This document shows positions 17,783 through 27,460 of a stretch of DNA of 64,000 nucleotides, piece by piece. Position 1 is the stretch's first letter. Each line of letters starts with the position of its first letter. The translations under genes and the position numbers were made by a program. The notes beneath the pieces were generated by a model. That model did no database searches. It was not told the origin of the DNA and saw only the letters and a list, made by a program, of their open reading frames with translations. The DNA is taken from contig JAPLTF010000014.1 in assembly GCA_026398275.1 (NCBI GenBank), positions 24,713-88,712 on the forward strand, given 5' to 3'. Source of the stretch: Verrucomicrobiota bacterium (GTDB taxonomy: Bacteria > Verrucomicrobiota > Verrucomicrobiia > Chthoniobacterales > Terrimicrobiaceae).

Positions 17783-19032
17783 GGCTGGAATTCCGGTTTT
17801 GGGTAGAGGGAGAGGAGCTGTCGCGCGATCGCCGGCCAATCGTAGCGCATTTCCGCAAGATGGAATCCATTCTTTGCCAGGCTGGATCGCAAGCCGGGCG
17901 ATCCCGCGAGCGTGCGGAGCTTTTCGGCCATGGCTTCGGACTCTCCGCTGGGAGTCAGTAAAATATTCTCCGCATCGGTTGTAAAACCAGGTATCCCGCC
18001 CACGCGCGTGGCGATCACGGGCAGCGAGGCGGCCCAAGCCTCAAGGATCACAATCCCGAACGGCTCGTGCGCGCTCGGGAGCACAAAGACCTCGGCCGCG
18101 CGGAATGCGCCGGGCAGGGAAGGATCGTTGGGCGCGAGCCCCGGGATCCATGTCGCGCGGCGCTGCAATCCGCGCGCAGCGATTTCCTCACGCAGCTTGC
18201 GGCCGTATTCCTCCACGACCTCGGCACCAATCAGGACAAGGTGGTGGTCCGGAAGGCTCGCGGCCACGCTGGCAAACGCTTCGACGAGGAGGAGCTGGTT
18301 TTTTTGGGGATCGACCCGCGAGACGCAGAGGATGATCCGCTTCCCGCGAAGCTGCGGGAATTGATGGAAAAAATCTTCCGCCTGCGCGTCGCGAAACCTG
18401 GGGAGGTCCACGCCGTTCGGCTGGTAGTGCACCGACTGGCCGGGCCGCTCCTGGCGCATCGCATCATACTCATCCTGCCCGACGCAAAAGATCGCGCCGG
18501 CATCATCGAGGGTGTGGCGAGCCCCGAGAAGCAGGCCCGCCGCTTTTCCCCATTCGATCGTGCCCTTGGTGGGAGCCAGCATCTGCCGCGTCTGCTCGCC
18601 GGGAAGCGTGTGGTGTCCGCCATGGATCGAAACCGCATAGGGAATCCCGAGGCGTCTTGCCGCGAAGCGCACGCTCCCCCCCAGCCGGTGCTGCACATGG
18701 GCGTGAAAGAGGCTCGCAGATTTCTCCCGCCGGAGCGCATTGAGAAGCGACAGGGAAAAAGGATTCCCGCCTTTCAGCTCGAGCGCATGCCGCGCTTCGG
18801 GCGTCAACCCCCACCAGGGGAGCGAGTAGGGGAACCGGTGAATCTCGACGCCGCGAACCGTCTCCTTTCCCTCGCGCGCGAACATCGATGTCGCGTAGAT
18901 CGGGCTCTCGATTCCCAGCCGTGAGAACTCCCTCGCCAGATGAAAAACCACGCTCTCTGTCCCGCCCCACTTCGCCGGCACAAAGCGGCGCATCACGTGG
19001 ACGATCCGGCGGAAAGCGGGCGGCTCGCTCAT
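17779..19032 (-). CDS. GT4 glycosyltransferase
   Basis: A 417-residue GT-B enzyme. The start is ATG 19032 in an ATGA overlap with the pyruvyl transferase; the 300 extra residues in the track are frame shadow. RRFVPAKWGGTESVVFHLA is the acceptor-domain glycine loop, HAHVQHRLGG follows, and IILCVSRVDPQKNQLLLVEA with LPSAHEPFGIVILEAWA are the GT4 donor-binding signatures (EX7E). It is part of the coupled exopolysaccharide operon and probably acts on the undecaprenyl-linked repeat unit. Sugar not determinable. Confidence 0.9.
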   Translation of the reverse strand: MSEPPAFRRIVHVMRRFVPAKWGGTESVVFHLAREFSRLGIESPIYATSMFAREGKETVRGVEIHRFPYSLPWWGLTPEARHALELKGGNPFSLSLLNALRREKSASLFHAHVQHRLGGSVRFAARRLGIPYAVSIHGGHHTLPGEQTRQMLAPTKGTIEWGKAAGLLLGARHTLDDAGAIFCVGQDEYDAMRQERPGQSVHYQPNGVDLPRFRDAQAEDFFHQFPQLRGKRIILCVSRVDPQKNQLLLVEAFASVAASLPDHHLVLIGAEVVEEYGRKLREEIAARGLQRRATWIPGLAPNDPSLPGAFRAAEVFVLPSAHEPFGIVILEAWAASLPVIATRVGGIPGFTTDAENILLTPSGESEAMAEKLRTLAGSPGLRSSLAKNGFHLAEMRYDWPAIARQLLSLYPKPEFQP

Positions 19033-20249
19033 GGAGGATCGCGGTGCAGCGCCTCGCGCAAAAGGCTTCTCGCCCGGCTCAAACGGGTCATGAGATCCGC
19101 GCGAACGGCCTTGCTGGTTTCCGAATAGGCGGCCCTCCCCGCCAGCAGCCGACGGGTTTCGCGCACGAGTGCCGGGAAATCGCAGGACTCGACCGAGCCG
19201 ACCGCCTGGAGCCCGAACGGCGCGAGAAAATTGTCCACCTTCGACCCCCGGCTGATTCCGATCAGCGGCACATGATGGATCGATGCGAGGATGAGCAGAT
19301 GCAGGCGGCTGCTGATGATCACATCCATCCGGCGGGCGAGAGCCGTGATGTCGGCGGGTTCGGTGACCCCGGCAACGATCTGAAATGCTTCCGGCTTCAC
19401 GACGGCGGCCTGGAGCTTTTGCAGGAGGGCGAGATCGGTGATCGGATTCATCGGCAGCCCGACAATTTCCATGCCCGGGGTTTCGAGGATTTGATCGAGC
19501 GCCCCGACGAGTTCGCTCCAGCGCGTGATCTCGCGCTGCGCGCTGACGCAAAGCGCCACCCGCTGCACCCCCGGCTTTTCCAGGCGGGCAGTATCCGCAG
19601 CCGGCACCATCGGGAGCGGCCAGGGAGAGTCCGGCTGCAGCAGCGCGGAATCCGCGCCCGTCACGATGCGTTTGGGATCCAGGCCGCATCCGGCCAGCTC
19701 CCGTGCGCTCTCCGGATCGCGGGTCACGATCAACGAACAGGTCTCGAGCTCGGCGCGCAGTCCGGCCCGTGCTTTCGCCTCCATCGATGCCTCGATCGAG
19801 CGCCGGATTTTCAGGACGCCACCGGTGAGCCGGTCGGCAGTTTCCGCGAGCGCGAGCTTTTTTCCGCGAAGCTGATACTTGGCGGGATTGAGCTCGGTGT
19901 TCATTCCGACATTCCAGACGATCCGGCGGCATCCGGCTTCACGCGCGGCAGCGAGCAGCTCGCAGGCACGGTCCGGGTAGTCGGACAGCCCGGTCGCGCC
20001 GGCCCAGACGTAGACGTCATTCCGCGCGAGGACCTCCCGCATGGTCTCGGCGGAATACGGCACGACATCGAAACCGAACAGCGGACAGACATCCACCCCC
20101 AGCCTCTCCGCCGTGGCGGGATCATCCGTGCTCACCGTCAGCCGCGCCTCCGGCGCTTCCTCGCGCAGGATTTGAACGACGCAGGCCAGGATCGCCTCGT
20201 CGCCAATGTTGTTCCGCCCGAAGGGCACTCCTCCCACGAGAATTTTCAT
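19029..20249 (-). CDS. Polysaccharide pyruvyl transferase family protein
   Basis: A 406-residue protein of the WcaK/CsaB family, which adds ketal-linked pyruvate from phosphoenolpyruvate to glycan sugars. Recognisable are VGGVPFGRNNIGDEAIL at the N-terminus, VWAGATGLSDYP, SLIVTRDPESARELAGCG, IVTGADSALL, and near the end IISSRLHLLILASIHHVPLIGIS, a strongly conserved block of the family. Its presence predicts a pyruvylated, acidic polysaccharide. ATGA overlaps couple it to the flippase upstream and the GT4 downstream. Confidence 0.87.
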   Translation of the reverse strand: MKILVGGVPFGRNNIGDEAILACVVQILREEAPEARLTVSTDDPATAERLGVDVCPLFGFDVVPYSAETMREVLARNDVYVWAGATGLSDYPDRACELLAAAREAGCRRIVWNVGMNTELNPAKYQLRGKKLALAETADRLTGGVLKIRRSIEASMEAKARAGLRAELETCSLIVTRDPESARELAGCGLDPKRIVTGADSALLQPDSPWPLPMVPAADTARLEKPGVQRVALCVSAQREITRWSELVGALDQILETPGMEIVGLPMNPITDLALLQKLQAAVVKPEAFQIVAGVTEPADITALARRMDVIISSRLHLLILASIHHVPLIGISRGSKVDNFLAPFGLQAVGSVESCDFPALVRETRRLLAGRAAYSETSKAVRADLMTRLSRARSLLREALHRDPP

Positions 20250-21787
20250 GCTTGTTTTCCGACCAGCAGATCAAGAAGCCGGTTGAGTTTTCCAAATTGA
20301 AGTCCGCGCAGCTCCTCGACGTCCCGGTGTTCGAGCAGTCTTGCATAACGAAGGGCGACAAAAAAGATCAGAAAATAGACCGCCGCCGCAAGCAGCAGTC
20401 CGGGAATCGACAGCCCGGGCAGCAGCCAGTGGACAGCGACGGCAATCAGCGGGCAGGCGACCGAAAACTTGATGAAGAATACGGCCGGAAATTGAAACCC
20501 GCCGAGCACGGATCGAATCAACTTCAGGCGGAACGGAAATGTCAGCGCAAATGTCAGCACCACCGCCGCGAGCGCCCCCATGATCTCAAACCGCGGGATC
20601 AGGAGCCAGTCGAGCAGCAAGTTGAATCCCACCCGGATGTAGAGCAGCGGCAGGAAGTCTTTCACCTTCTCCTTCGCGCCGATCGCCAGGGAAAACGGAA
20701 TCGCAATCATCGGCAGCAGGTTGATCACGCAAAATGCCGCAGCCACCCACCCGGCCCCGGCCATTTCCTTTCCATAAAAAAGAATGACCGCCTGCGGTGC
20801 AAAAAAGACCCCGAACGCCGCGACCGGCACGGAGAGGAGAATCAGAATCTTGTAGAGCGATCCGACCAGGCGCGGCAGGCAGTCCGGATCCTTCACATAC
20901 GCCTCGGCCAGCCCGCTTGAGAAGATCGTCTGCAGGGCCATCGGAAAAAATGTGATGACGAGCATTGTGGACGAATATCCGAGGTCGTAGATGGCCACCA
21001 CCGATGGGGTGAAATAGAACCCGAGAAAAAATGTCTCGGTATATTTCATCATAAACGCGCGGCCGATGCTGCCGCCCCAGACCGCGAGGCCGAGGTTCCA
21101 GACGCGGGTGCGCCCGATCCCCTGCGGCGGCGACTTCCAGTCGATCGCCCGCAGGTGGCGGACGAGGATGACCGTCGCCAGCGTTCCCGCGACACCAATC
21201 GAGACGAGCTCCACCATGATGATGGTCATGACATCCGCCCCGCCACGGCCAACCAGCCAGCCCAGCAGGGCCGCCCAAAGCAGCCCCTGCACAAGCGAGA
21301 TCAGCGCGACGGATTTTCCAAGAAACAAGCTCGTGAGCACGTCATTATACCAGGACTTCGCGAGGATGAACCCGACCGAGATCGCGGAGATCAGGATCAG
21401 ATACCCGAACTCCACCCCGAACCACTTGCTCAGGAGCGGGGTCATCGGTGTGAGGACCGCGATGGCAAGCACACTCGCTCCGAATTGGATGGCGGCAGAT
21501 TTCCATAGCAGGCGCAGCAGGCCGGCGCGGTTGTGCTTGACCGCAAGTTCCGGCACGAAGCGGAGGATCGCCGAATTCATCCCGAGCCCGCCGAGGATCA
21601 CCACCACATCCACAATGTTTTTGCAAAGCGCGAAGACCCCGTATTGCTGCTTGCCGAGCGCCCGGACGATCAGGATCGAAATCCCGAAGTAGACGAAAAA
21701 CAGGATGACCTTGGAGGCGACGATCCATGGCACCGCCCCCACGGACTCGCGGGAGAAAAAGACTTTCTGTGAGGCGGGAGTGCTCAT
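20246..21787 (-). CDS. Polysaccharide flippase (Wzx/MOP family)
   Basis: A 513-residue polytopic membrane protein with about 13-14 hydrophobic helices. The start is ATG 21787 in the ATGA overlap with the ligase gene; the track's upstream 85 residues are shadow. KVILFFVYFGISILIVRALGKQ is the conserved first-helix region of MOP exporters, followed by FALCKNIVDVVVILGGLGM and repeated Pro/Gly-rich helices. It should translocate the lipid-linked repeat unit across the inner membrane, before polymerisation by the adjacent Wzy/ligase-type protein. Confidence 0.87.
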   Translation of the reverse strand: MSTPASQKVFFSRESVGAVPWIVASKVILFFVYFGISILIVRALGKQQYGVFALCKNIVDVVVILGGLGMNSAILRFVPELAVKHNRAGLLRLLWKSAAIQFGASVLAIAVLTPMTPLLSKWFGVEFGYLILISAISVGFILAKSWYNDVLTSLFLGKSVALISLVQGLLWAALLGWLVGRGGADVMTIIMVELVSIGVAGTLATVILVRHLRAIDWKSPPQGIGRTRVWNLGLAVWGGSIGRAFMMKYTETFFLGFYFTPSVVAIYDLGYSSTMLVITFFPMALQTIFSSGLAEAYVKDPDCLPRLVGSLYKILILLSVPVAAFGVFFAPQAVILFYGKEMAGAGWVAAAFCVINLLPMIAIPFSLAIGAKEKVKDFLPLLYIRVGFNLLLDWLLIPRFEIMGALAAVVLTFALTFPFRLKLIRSVLGGFQFPAVFFIKFSVACPLIAVAVHWLLPGLSIPGLLLAAAVYFLIFFVALRYARLLEHRDVEELRGLQFGKLNRLLDLLVGKQA

Positions 21788-23190
21788 GCAGGAACGGGTT
21801 CGGCGCTTTGCTCCATGGCTTGATGCTGCGCCTGCCAGTTTCGTGCAAGCGCGGAGACGATGGCGAGCGAAATCATGATCAGGAAAAAGATCGGCGTCTG
21901 CCGGAACGAAAGCTGGACCATCGCCTGCACATGGCAGACCAGGCAGAGGAGGGTCGCCCCTGTCAGCGCGGCGAGCTCCATGCCTTTGAGTCGCCAGAGA
22001 ATGAAAGGTGCCGCCATGCTGAAAAATCGCAGCCAGAGGCACATAAAAACAATGAGCCCCGGATACCCGGTTTCGCCGAGCGTGAGGAACCAGATGTTGT
22101 GCGCCGGCGTGCCGGGCGGGTTGTCGGGATCAACCATCGCCGCATAGCGGTCCCAGGAAAGCGCCGAGAAATTCCCCCCCCCCACACCGAATGGCCTCTC
22201 GCGCGCCATGATCTTGGCCTGGTTGTTATAATACATCCGGTATTCCAAATCCCCCGCCGCATCCTGCTGGCCCACGAAGCGAGCCAGCAGGGTGTCGGCT
22301 GCGGCGATGAGCACGACCACGGCTGCAAGCGCTCCGAGGATGACGATGATGATGTTTTTGGCGCAGATGTTCCGCCAGCCCAAAAGGAGAAAGCTGAATG
22401 TCAGCCCGATCACGAGCGCGCCCAGCCCCCCGCGCGAGATCGTCATGACGACGCTCAACCCGGCCAGCGCAAGGGCAAAGATCTGCATAAGGATCCTTGC
22501 CAGCCGCTTCTCCGCGAGCAGCGCGGAGAAGATCAGCGTCGCAGACATGGCCATATACGTGGCGAGCGCGTTCGGGTGCGGCAGCGTCGCCTTGACCCGG
22601 TTGATGTGGTGGATGTAGCGGTCGCTCATCACGACCAGCCCGAGATAGATGGTGGCGAAGCAGATCGCGAACAGGACGATGTCGAGATTCTCCGGCTTGC
22701 GCAGGTAGTAGTAGATCGCCAGGAAGAGGAGAAACCCGCGAAGCCACTTGCTCGTCTCGAACAGCGGGTAGAGCTTCGTTTCAAAATTGTCGTAAGGGAT
22801 CGCGAACGGATGCTCCTGGGCCGCCAGGGGAACCGGCACCGACATCGGGGCGGTCACCCACGAGAGAAGGTAGGTCACGAGGATCAGGACAAAGAGGATC
22901 GACAGTGGCGGCAGGCCGGGCGCGTTGTATTCGTCGCGCTTGAGGTAGATGCTCCCGAGGAGGACCAGCGCGGTCAGGTCGCCGAGGCTGATCTCGAATC
23001 CCTTCGTCAGCGCAAAGTAGAACTCGCGGGAGCAGAAGTTGATGCCGGTGTCGTCAGGAACCACCGTGCTGAAGACCAGGAAGATGACCACCAGCTTTTC
23101 GACCAGCGGATGCTTGTTCGACAAGATGATCCCGAGCGGCACCCCCACGATGAGGACCGCGAAGAATATCAGGTATTTGAACTGGGCCAT
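21784..23190 (-). CDS. O-antigen ligase/polymerase family membrane protein (Wzy_C)
   Basis: A 468-residue protein with about 11-12 membrane segments. The Wzy_C core is seen as VVMTISRGGLGALVIGLTF, then the large periplasmic loop containing FGVGGGNFSALS and AHNIWFLTLGETGYPGLIV, where the family's catalytic Arg/His residues lie. In this Wzy-dependent locus it most likely polymerises the exported repeat unit; ligation to lipid A is the alternative. It is preceded by a 6-base gap from the SLBB lipoprotein gene and overlaps the flippase start. Confidence 0.87.
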   Translation of the reverse strand: MAQFKYLIFFAVLIVGVPLGIILSNKHPLVEKLVVIFLVFSTVVPDDTGINFCSREFYFALTKGFEISLGDLTALVLLGSIYLKRDEYNAPGLPPLSILFVLILVTYLLSWVTAPMSVPVPLAAQEHPFAIPYDNFETKLYPLFETSKWLRGFLLFLAIYYYLRKPENLDIVLFAICFATIYLGLVVMSDRYIHHINRVKATLPHPNALATYMAMSATLIFSALLAEKRLARILMQIFALALAGLSVVMTISRGGLGALVIGLTFSFLLLGWRNICAKNIIIVILGALAAVVVLIAAADTLLARFVGQQDAAGDLEYRMYYNNQAKIMARERPFGVGGGNFSALSWDRYAAMVDPDNPPGTPAHNIWFLTLGETGYPGLIVFMCLWLRFFSMAAPFILWRLKGMELAALTGATLLCLVCHVQAMVQLSFRQTPIFFLIMISLAIVSALARNWQAQHQAMEQSAEPVPA

Positions 23191-23196
23191 GGATGC

Positions 23197-24345
23197 CTAT
23201 TGCGCGGGAGCCGGAGCCGGCTGGCTCTGATTCGAGTTTTGATTCGATCCCGAGTCGAGCTGGAGCTGGACCCCGACCGATCCGGCGTCCACCCCTTTCA
23301 CGACGCGGATTCCCTCGTTGGCCGCCATGGTGCTCACGGCGGTATTGAGAACCACATCGATGTAGCTTTCGATCCGCTCCCAAGGGGTCCTCGGCACCCA
23401 GATGATATCGCCCGGCAACACCGCGACATCCCGGTGTTTGCCTTTGACGATGGAATCGTAGTTCAGGATCGCCACGCGGGGCTTGGTAAAGCTGCCGCGC
23501 ACCAGAAGAATTCTCTGCACATACGCCCCCTTCTTCGGGCCCTGCGCCTCGGCCATCGCGGCGACGATCCCCATGCCCTCACGCCATCCCACGGCTTTCG
23601 ACACGCCCACCGCGCCGAGGACCATGATTTCCTTTGTGCTCTTCGGCGGCAGAAAAATAAAATCCTGATTCTGGATATAGACGTTGTAGCGCGCATCGCC
23701 CTGGCGGATCAGCGCCTCAAAGTTCAGCGGAAGGATTTTCCCGTTCCGCACCAGGAAGCTGCGCGACAGGTCCGCCAGCTCCTCCGTGGTTCCGGTCCCG
23801 CCCATCAGTTCCATTCCGCCCGCCCGGGCGATCGCGTCCAGCAGCGTGGTCGGTTGGTTGAGCGGGTAAATGTTCGGCGCGGACACTTTTCCGAGGATCC
23901 AATACCGGCGGCTCTTCGCCGCGCTCAGCGCCACCGAGACCTCCGGCCGCTTGTAGAATGGCCGCAGCGCCTCGGTGAGTTCCTTGGAAAGCTCCGTCAC
24001 CGACTTTCCCAGCGCAACGACCGGCGGAGCCAGATCGAAGTGGACCTTCCCGTCCGGCATGATGAACGTTTTCAGGCTCGCGTTCGGGTCGGTTTCCTTG
24101 GCGTTCAGCCGGTAGATGATGATCTCGTCTCCGGCCCCGAGGAGATAGGGCCCCTCGGTCGGCTTGAGATCCAGCGGCGGAGCGGACTCGCGGTTCACCG
24201 CCTCGGTCTTCGCGTTATCGAGCGCCTCGGCCCGCGGGTTGAATCGCACCGAGGGTCTTGGCCCGAGGACACAGCCGCCCAGCGCGAGCAGACCGACAAA
24301 AATCACGGCGGTGGAAAAGGATCGGAAACGCAAGGCGTTGCTCAT
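23197..24345 (-). CDS. Polysaccharide export lipoprotein (Wza-like, SLBB)
   Basis: A 382-residue secreted lipoprotein with a signal peptide ending in the lipobox LLALGGC, lipidated Cys at 25. A Poly_export domain (LLGAGDEIIIYRLN...GKVHFDL) is followed by SLBB-type domains (YWILGKVSAPNIYPLNQPTT and IMVLGAVGVSKAVG). It should form part of the outer-membrane channel for polysaccharide secretion. The Gln/Pro/Ser-rich tail may be surface-exposed. It is paired with a second export protein whose stop overlaps its ATG, so the locus encodes two Wza-like proteins in tandem. Confidence 0.9.
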   Translation of the reverse strand: MSNALRFRSFSTAVIFVGLLALGGCVLGPRPSVRFNPRAEALDNAKTEAVNRESAPPLDLKPTEGPYLLGAGDEIIIYRLNAKETDPNASLKTFIMPDGKVHFDLAPPVVALGKSVTELSKELTEALRPFYKRPEVSVALSAAKSRRYWILGKVSAPNIYPLNQPTTLLDAIARAGGMELMGGTGTTEELADLSRSFLVRNGKILPLNFEALIRQGDARYNVYIQNQDFIFLPPKSTKEIMVLGAVGVSKAVGWREGMGIVAAMAEAQGPKKGAYVQRILLVRGSFTKPRVAILNYDSIVKGKHRDVAVLPGDIIWVPRTPWERIESYIDVVLNTAVSTMAANEGIRVVKGVDAGSVGVQLQLDSGSNQNSNQSQPAPAPAQ

Positions 24346-25370
24346 TTCGGCGGCGTCTGATTATACGGGCTATAAGGCAGGAGTGCGTTATAGAACAAGA
24401 TCGGCGCATTGGCACCGGTCCACGTCGCGACCGCACTCTGCAAAAAGACATTGACCGCCGAATCCATGATTTCCTCGGCCTTCTTCCATGGCCGGTTGCT
24501 CACGTAAACGATGTCCTTCGGCTGGAGCGCAAAGTCCTTCTGCGAGCCTTTCAAAATCGCGTCGGCGTTCACCACGATCACCTCCGGATCGCTCATACTC
24601 CCACGCACAACCAGCACCCGCTCCCGATAGGCCTCGTCCTGAAAGCCAAGACGCTTCGCGATCGCCGCGATCACGGACGCCCCTTCCGTGAACCCCTCGC
24701 GGCCGGGCTTGCGCACGGAGCCCAGCACGAAATAATCGTTGGAGAGCGCCGAGGCGACCTGGATGTAATCGCCCGGCGCCAGCGCGACGTTCTGAGTCAT
24801 GTCCCCTTCCAGCATCAGCTTCCGGAAATTCACCGGAAGGCGCTTGCCGTCGCGCAGGATAAAACTCCGCTCCAGGTCGGCCAGATCCACATAGCGCCTG
24901 TCGAAGAGGCCGGATACCGTCCCGCCGGAGCGGGCCAGGGCCTCGATCAGCGTGATCGGCTGCACGAGCGGAAAAACCCCGGAATTCTTCACCATGCCCA
25001 TGATCGTATAATTTTTACTCAGGAGCTGGATCGGGGTGACGATGATTTTCGGGTTGCGGTAAAAGCTGGTGAGCGTGGCCTCGATGACCCCGCGCGCCTC
25101 ATCAATCGTTTTTCCCCGGACCTCGACGCCGGTGGCCGACAAATAGGAAACCGTGCCGTCCGGAGCAACGGTCACCAGCGGGCGGGTCAGTTCGGGGCGT
25201 CCGTAAAACTGAATGGAGAGGACGTCGCCGGCCCCGAGCCGATACGGCATCTCCCCGTAGCCGGGACCGATTTCGCCGGCCTTGGGCGCAGTGGCTTCCT
25301 CTGCGGAAACGAAAGCCATTTGACACAAAAGCAATCCGGTCAGGAGGCGGAGCGCATGGGAAAATCTCAT
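24342..25370 (-). CDS. Second polysaccharide export protein (SLBB), periplasmic
   Basis: A 342-residue paralogue of the neighbouring lipoprotein. It has a Sec signal (MRFSHALRLLTGLLLCQMAFVSAEE) but no clear lipobox. The Poly_export domain is YRLGAGDVLSIQFYGRPEL..TVSYLSATG. SLBB repeats are YTIMGMVKNSGVFPLVQPIT and YFVLGSVRKPGREGF, closely parallel to the downstream protein. It starts 5 bases after the Wzz stop. The pair may form a hetero-oligomeric exporter, or a periplasmic adaptor plus outer-membrane pore; that is inference. Confidence 0.88.
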   Translation of the reverse strand: MRFSHALRLLTGLLLCQMAFVSAEEATAPKAGEIGPGYGEMPYRLGAGDVLSIQFYGRPELTRPLVTVAPDGTVSYLSATGVEVRGKTIDEARGVIEATLTSFYRNPKIIVTPIQLLSKNYTIMGMVKNSGVFPLVQPITLIEALARSGGTVSGLFDRRYVDLADLERSFILRDGKRLPVNFRKLMLEGDMTQNVALAPGDYIQVASALSNDYFVLGSVRKPGREGFTEGASVIAAIAKRLGFQDEAYRERVLVVRGSMSDPEVIVVNADAILKGSQKDFALQPKDIVYVSNRPWKKAEEIMDSAVNVFLQSAVATWTGANAPILFYNALLPYSPYNQTPPK

Positions 25371-25375
25371 ACGAT

Positions 25376-27460
25376 TCAGCCAAGAGCCACGACGCCGCGG
25401 AGCGGACGGTTCGTCGCCAGCAATGTCCGCTGCGTGTGCCAGAATTTCCGGTCCGCCGCACCGAGCGCGCAGAGAAGGATCGTCTCGGAAAATTCCCTGC
25501 TCACCGAAGCGGCCGGCTCCCGAACCAGCCCGGCGGTCTCGATCCAGATTTCCTGGTAGGCCGGCTGCGCCGCCTTGACCAGCGCCGAGATTTCGCGGCC
25601 CTGCTCGGTGGTGAGGTCGCCGGGAAGCTCGAGCAGGACGACGCGCTCATCATGCGGCGGCGATTGCAGCTGCCGGGGGGCAATCCGCGGCAGCGCGGAA
25701 AGCTCTGCGGGGACCTCGCCGGCAAGGTGGACGAGCAGGATGCGCAGATCCATGCTCCGGCCGGCTTCGAGCAGGGTATCCCAGAACTGTCCCGCCCGCG
25801 CGGCGGCGACCGGCGCCCAAAAAACCCGCGTCTTCCCCGTCGAAAGAGCCCCGATGACATCGGCCCAGAGCTGCTGTGGGCGAAGCGTGGAGGGGTCCTC
25901 TTTTTGTTTCGCACCGTGCAGATGCGCGAGGCACGGGGACTGGAGCGCAACCTCGGCTTCTGCCGCCGTCCGGACTGTGGAATCCAGGAACTCCAATCCG
26001 GCGGCGGCGAGCAATCCCAACGCAAAAAACGCAAAGCCTCCGAGCATCGCGACGACGATCAGTTTGCCTTTCCGCGAGCTGACGGTCACATCCCGCGCGG
26101 TGGGCGTTTTGAACAGCCGGTAATACCCGGGCGCGACTTCTTCAAATACCGCCACCTCCTGCAGCCGCTTGGTCAGAACATCCTTGGCCGCGCGCAGCGA
26201 CTGGCTGGTCTCGAGCAGCGGCCCGGCAATCATCGCCTTCTCGGGGAGATCCTTCAGCTTCTCGCGCTCGGACTTGCGCGTCTCTTCGAGCTGCGTCCGC
26301 TGCAGGAGCAGGTTCTTGTGCTTGGATTCCAAGTCGAGGATCTGGAGGTAGAGGGCATTCCCGACATAGGTGCCGGTAAAATCCGAGAGCGGCACGTCGC
26401 TCGACGAGAGCTCTTTTTCGACTTTGGCGCGGAGGGTTTTCACCCGCTCGATCTCCTCCTGGTAGATCGGATTCTGGTCGGTGTAGATGTCCGACATTTC
26501 CTGCATCTTCGCCTCCTCGGTCTTGAGCTCTTCAAAGCTCGGGCTGTGCTTGGGAATTTCCTTCCGCAGCGCCGCAAGCTGGTATTCCACGGACTCCAGA
26601 TCGATGCGCGCCGTCTCGTAGCGCAGGTCGAGGTCGCCGAGGGATTTGAGATAGACGTCGATCTCCTTCTCCACATCGACCACCCCGGCCTCCCTCCGCA
26701 TCGCGATGATCTCCTTGTTCACGCGCTCCAGCTCGGCATCCGTCCGGCGGAGCTGTTCCTTGAGATACCGGTTCATCTCCGCGCTCTCATCCGACTGCAG
26801 CCGGCTGGTGAATGTCATCGCCTCCTGAGCCCAGAGGGCACCGAGCTTCGCCGTCTCCTGAGCATCGAATGGGGTCGTGACAACGATGTCCACGAAGTCC
26901 GTCTTCCGCACTTCCTGGACCTCGACCATTTTTAAAAGCTGGCCGGACGTGAATTCCTTGCCGAACTGATCGGCCACCTCCCGCGCAACCTGCGGCGAAG
27001 CCAGCGCCCCGAGCAGCGTCGCCCCCTGGAGGCGGGACGGGACATAGGATGTCGTGCTCACCGCAAAGCTCTGGGGGTTCCTCGCCATCAGGCGCACCGA
27101 AACGGTCGACGAGACCTCGAAGACGTGCAGCCCGGCGAGCAGGCCGAGAACCATCCCTCCAACAAAAAGCGGCACAGGAATCCACCATCTTCGCAGCAGA
27201 CCGCCGGGAATGCGGAGAAGGTCAAAACCCTGGAAAATCGTGGGCGGGCTTTTGCGGAGCGGAGCGGATGCGCGGACCGCCTGCTGAACGTCGGGCGCGG
27301 ACTCCCCGGCGGGTTGTTGTTGCGGCCGTTCCTGCGGAGGCCCGGCCGCCGGAGTGGTGGAGCCATACGCGGCGGGCGGGGCGATGGGCGGAACCGGGGG
27401 CGGGGCTTCCTTCCCCGCACCGGACCATTCACTGAGGCGAAGCGGGAGAGGCTCTTTCAT
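25376..27460 (-). CDS. Wzz/GumC-type chain-length determinant with degenerate kinase-like domain
   Basis: A 694-residue inner-membrane protein. A Pro/Ala-rich cytoplasmic N-terminus (residues 1-80) leads to TM1 near 95 (WWIPVPLFVGGMVLGLLAGL). A long periplasmic coiled-coil section (about 200-430) includes YLKEQLRRTDAELERVNKE. TM2 lies near 475-500 (VVAMLGGFAFFALGLLAAAG). The C-terminal 180 residues are placed like a BY-kinase or GumC ATPase domain, but the expected Walker A is missing: KTRVFWAPVAAARAGQFWD stands there. It probably controls polymer length and couples synthesis to export. It overlaps the upstream ATPase gene by four bases, which may supply the missing nucleotide-binding activity. 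Confidence 0.87.
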   Translation of the reverse strand: MKEPLPLRLSEWSGAGKEAPPPVPPIAPPAAYGSTTPAAGPPQERPQQQPAGESAPDVQQAVRASAPLRKSPPTIFQGFDLLRIPGGLLRRWWIPVPLFVGGMVLGLLAGLHVFEVSSTVSVRLMARNPQSFAVSTTSYVPSRLQGATLLGALASPQVAREVADQFGKEFTSGQLLKMVEVQEVRKTDFVDIVVTTPFDAQETAKLGALWAQEAMTFTSRLQSDESAEMNRYLKEQLRRTDAELERVNKEIIAMRREAGVVDVEKEIDVYLKSLGDLDLRYETARIDLESVEYQLAALRKEIPKHSPSFEELKTEEAKMQEMSDIYTDQNPIYQEEIERVKTLRAKVEKELSSSDVPLSDFTGTYVGNALYLQILDLESKHKNLLLQRTQLEETRKSEREKLKDLPEKAMIAGPLLETSQSLRAAKDVLTKRLQEVAVFEEVAPGYYRLFKTPTARDVTVSSRKGKLIVVAMLGGFAFFALGLLAAAGLEFLDSTVRTAAEAEVALQSPCLAHLHGAKQKEDPSTLRPQQLWADVIGALSTGKTRVFWAPVAAARAGQFWDTLLEAGRSMDLRILLVHLAGEVPAELSALPRIAPRQLQSPPHDERVVLLELPGDLTTEQGREISALVKAAQPAYQEIWIETAGLVREPAASVSREFSETILLCALGAADRKFWHTQRTLLATNRPLRGVVALG

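Noticed and set aside
17779-19932. 717-residue version of the GT4 protein
   Set aside because: The first 300 residues lie over the pyruvyl transferase gene in another frame and are Arg/Ala-rich; the ATGA overlap at 19032 gives the normal GT4 N-terminus.
21727-24360. 877-codon plus-strand ORF opposite the ligase and export genes
   Set aside because: It is antisense to two well-supported genes, is full of His/Arg/Asp-rich low-complexity sequence and shows no family motifs; high GC at third positions produces such frames.
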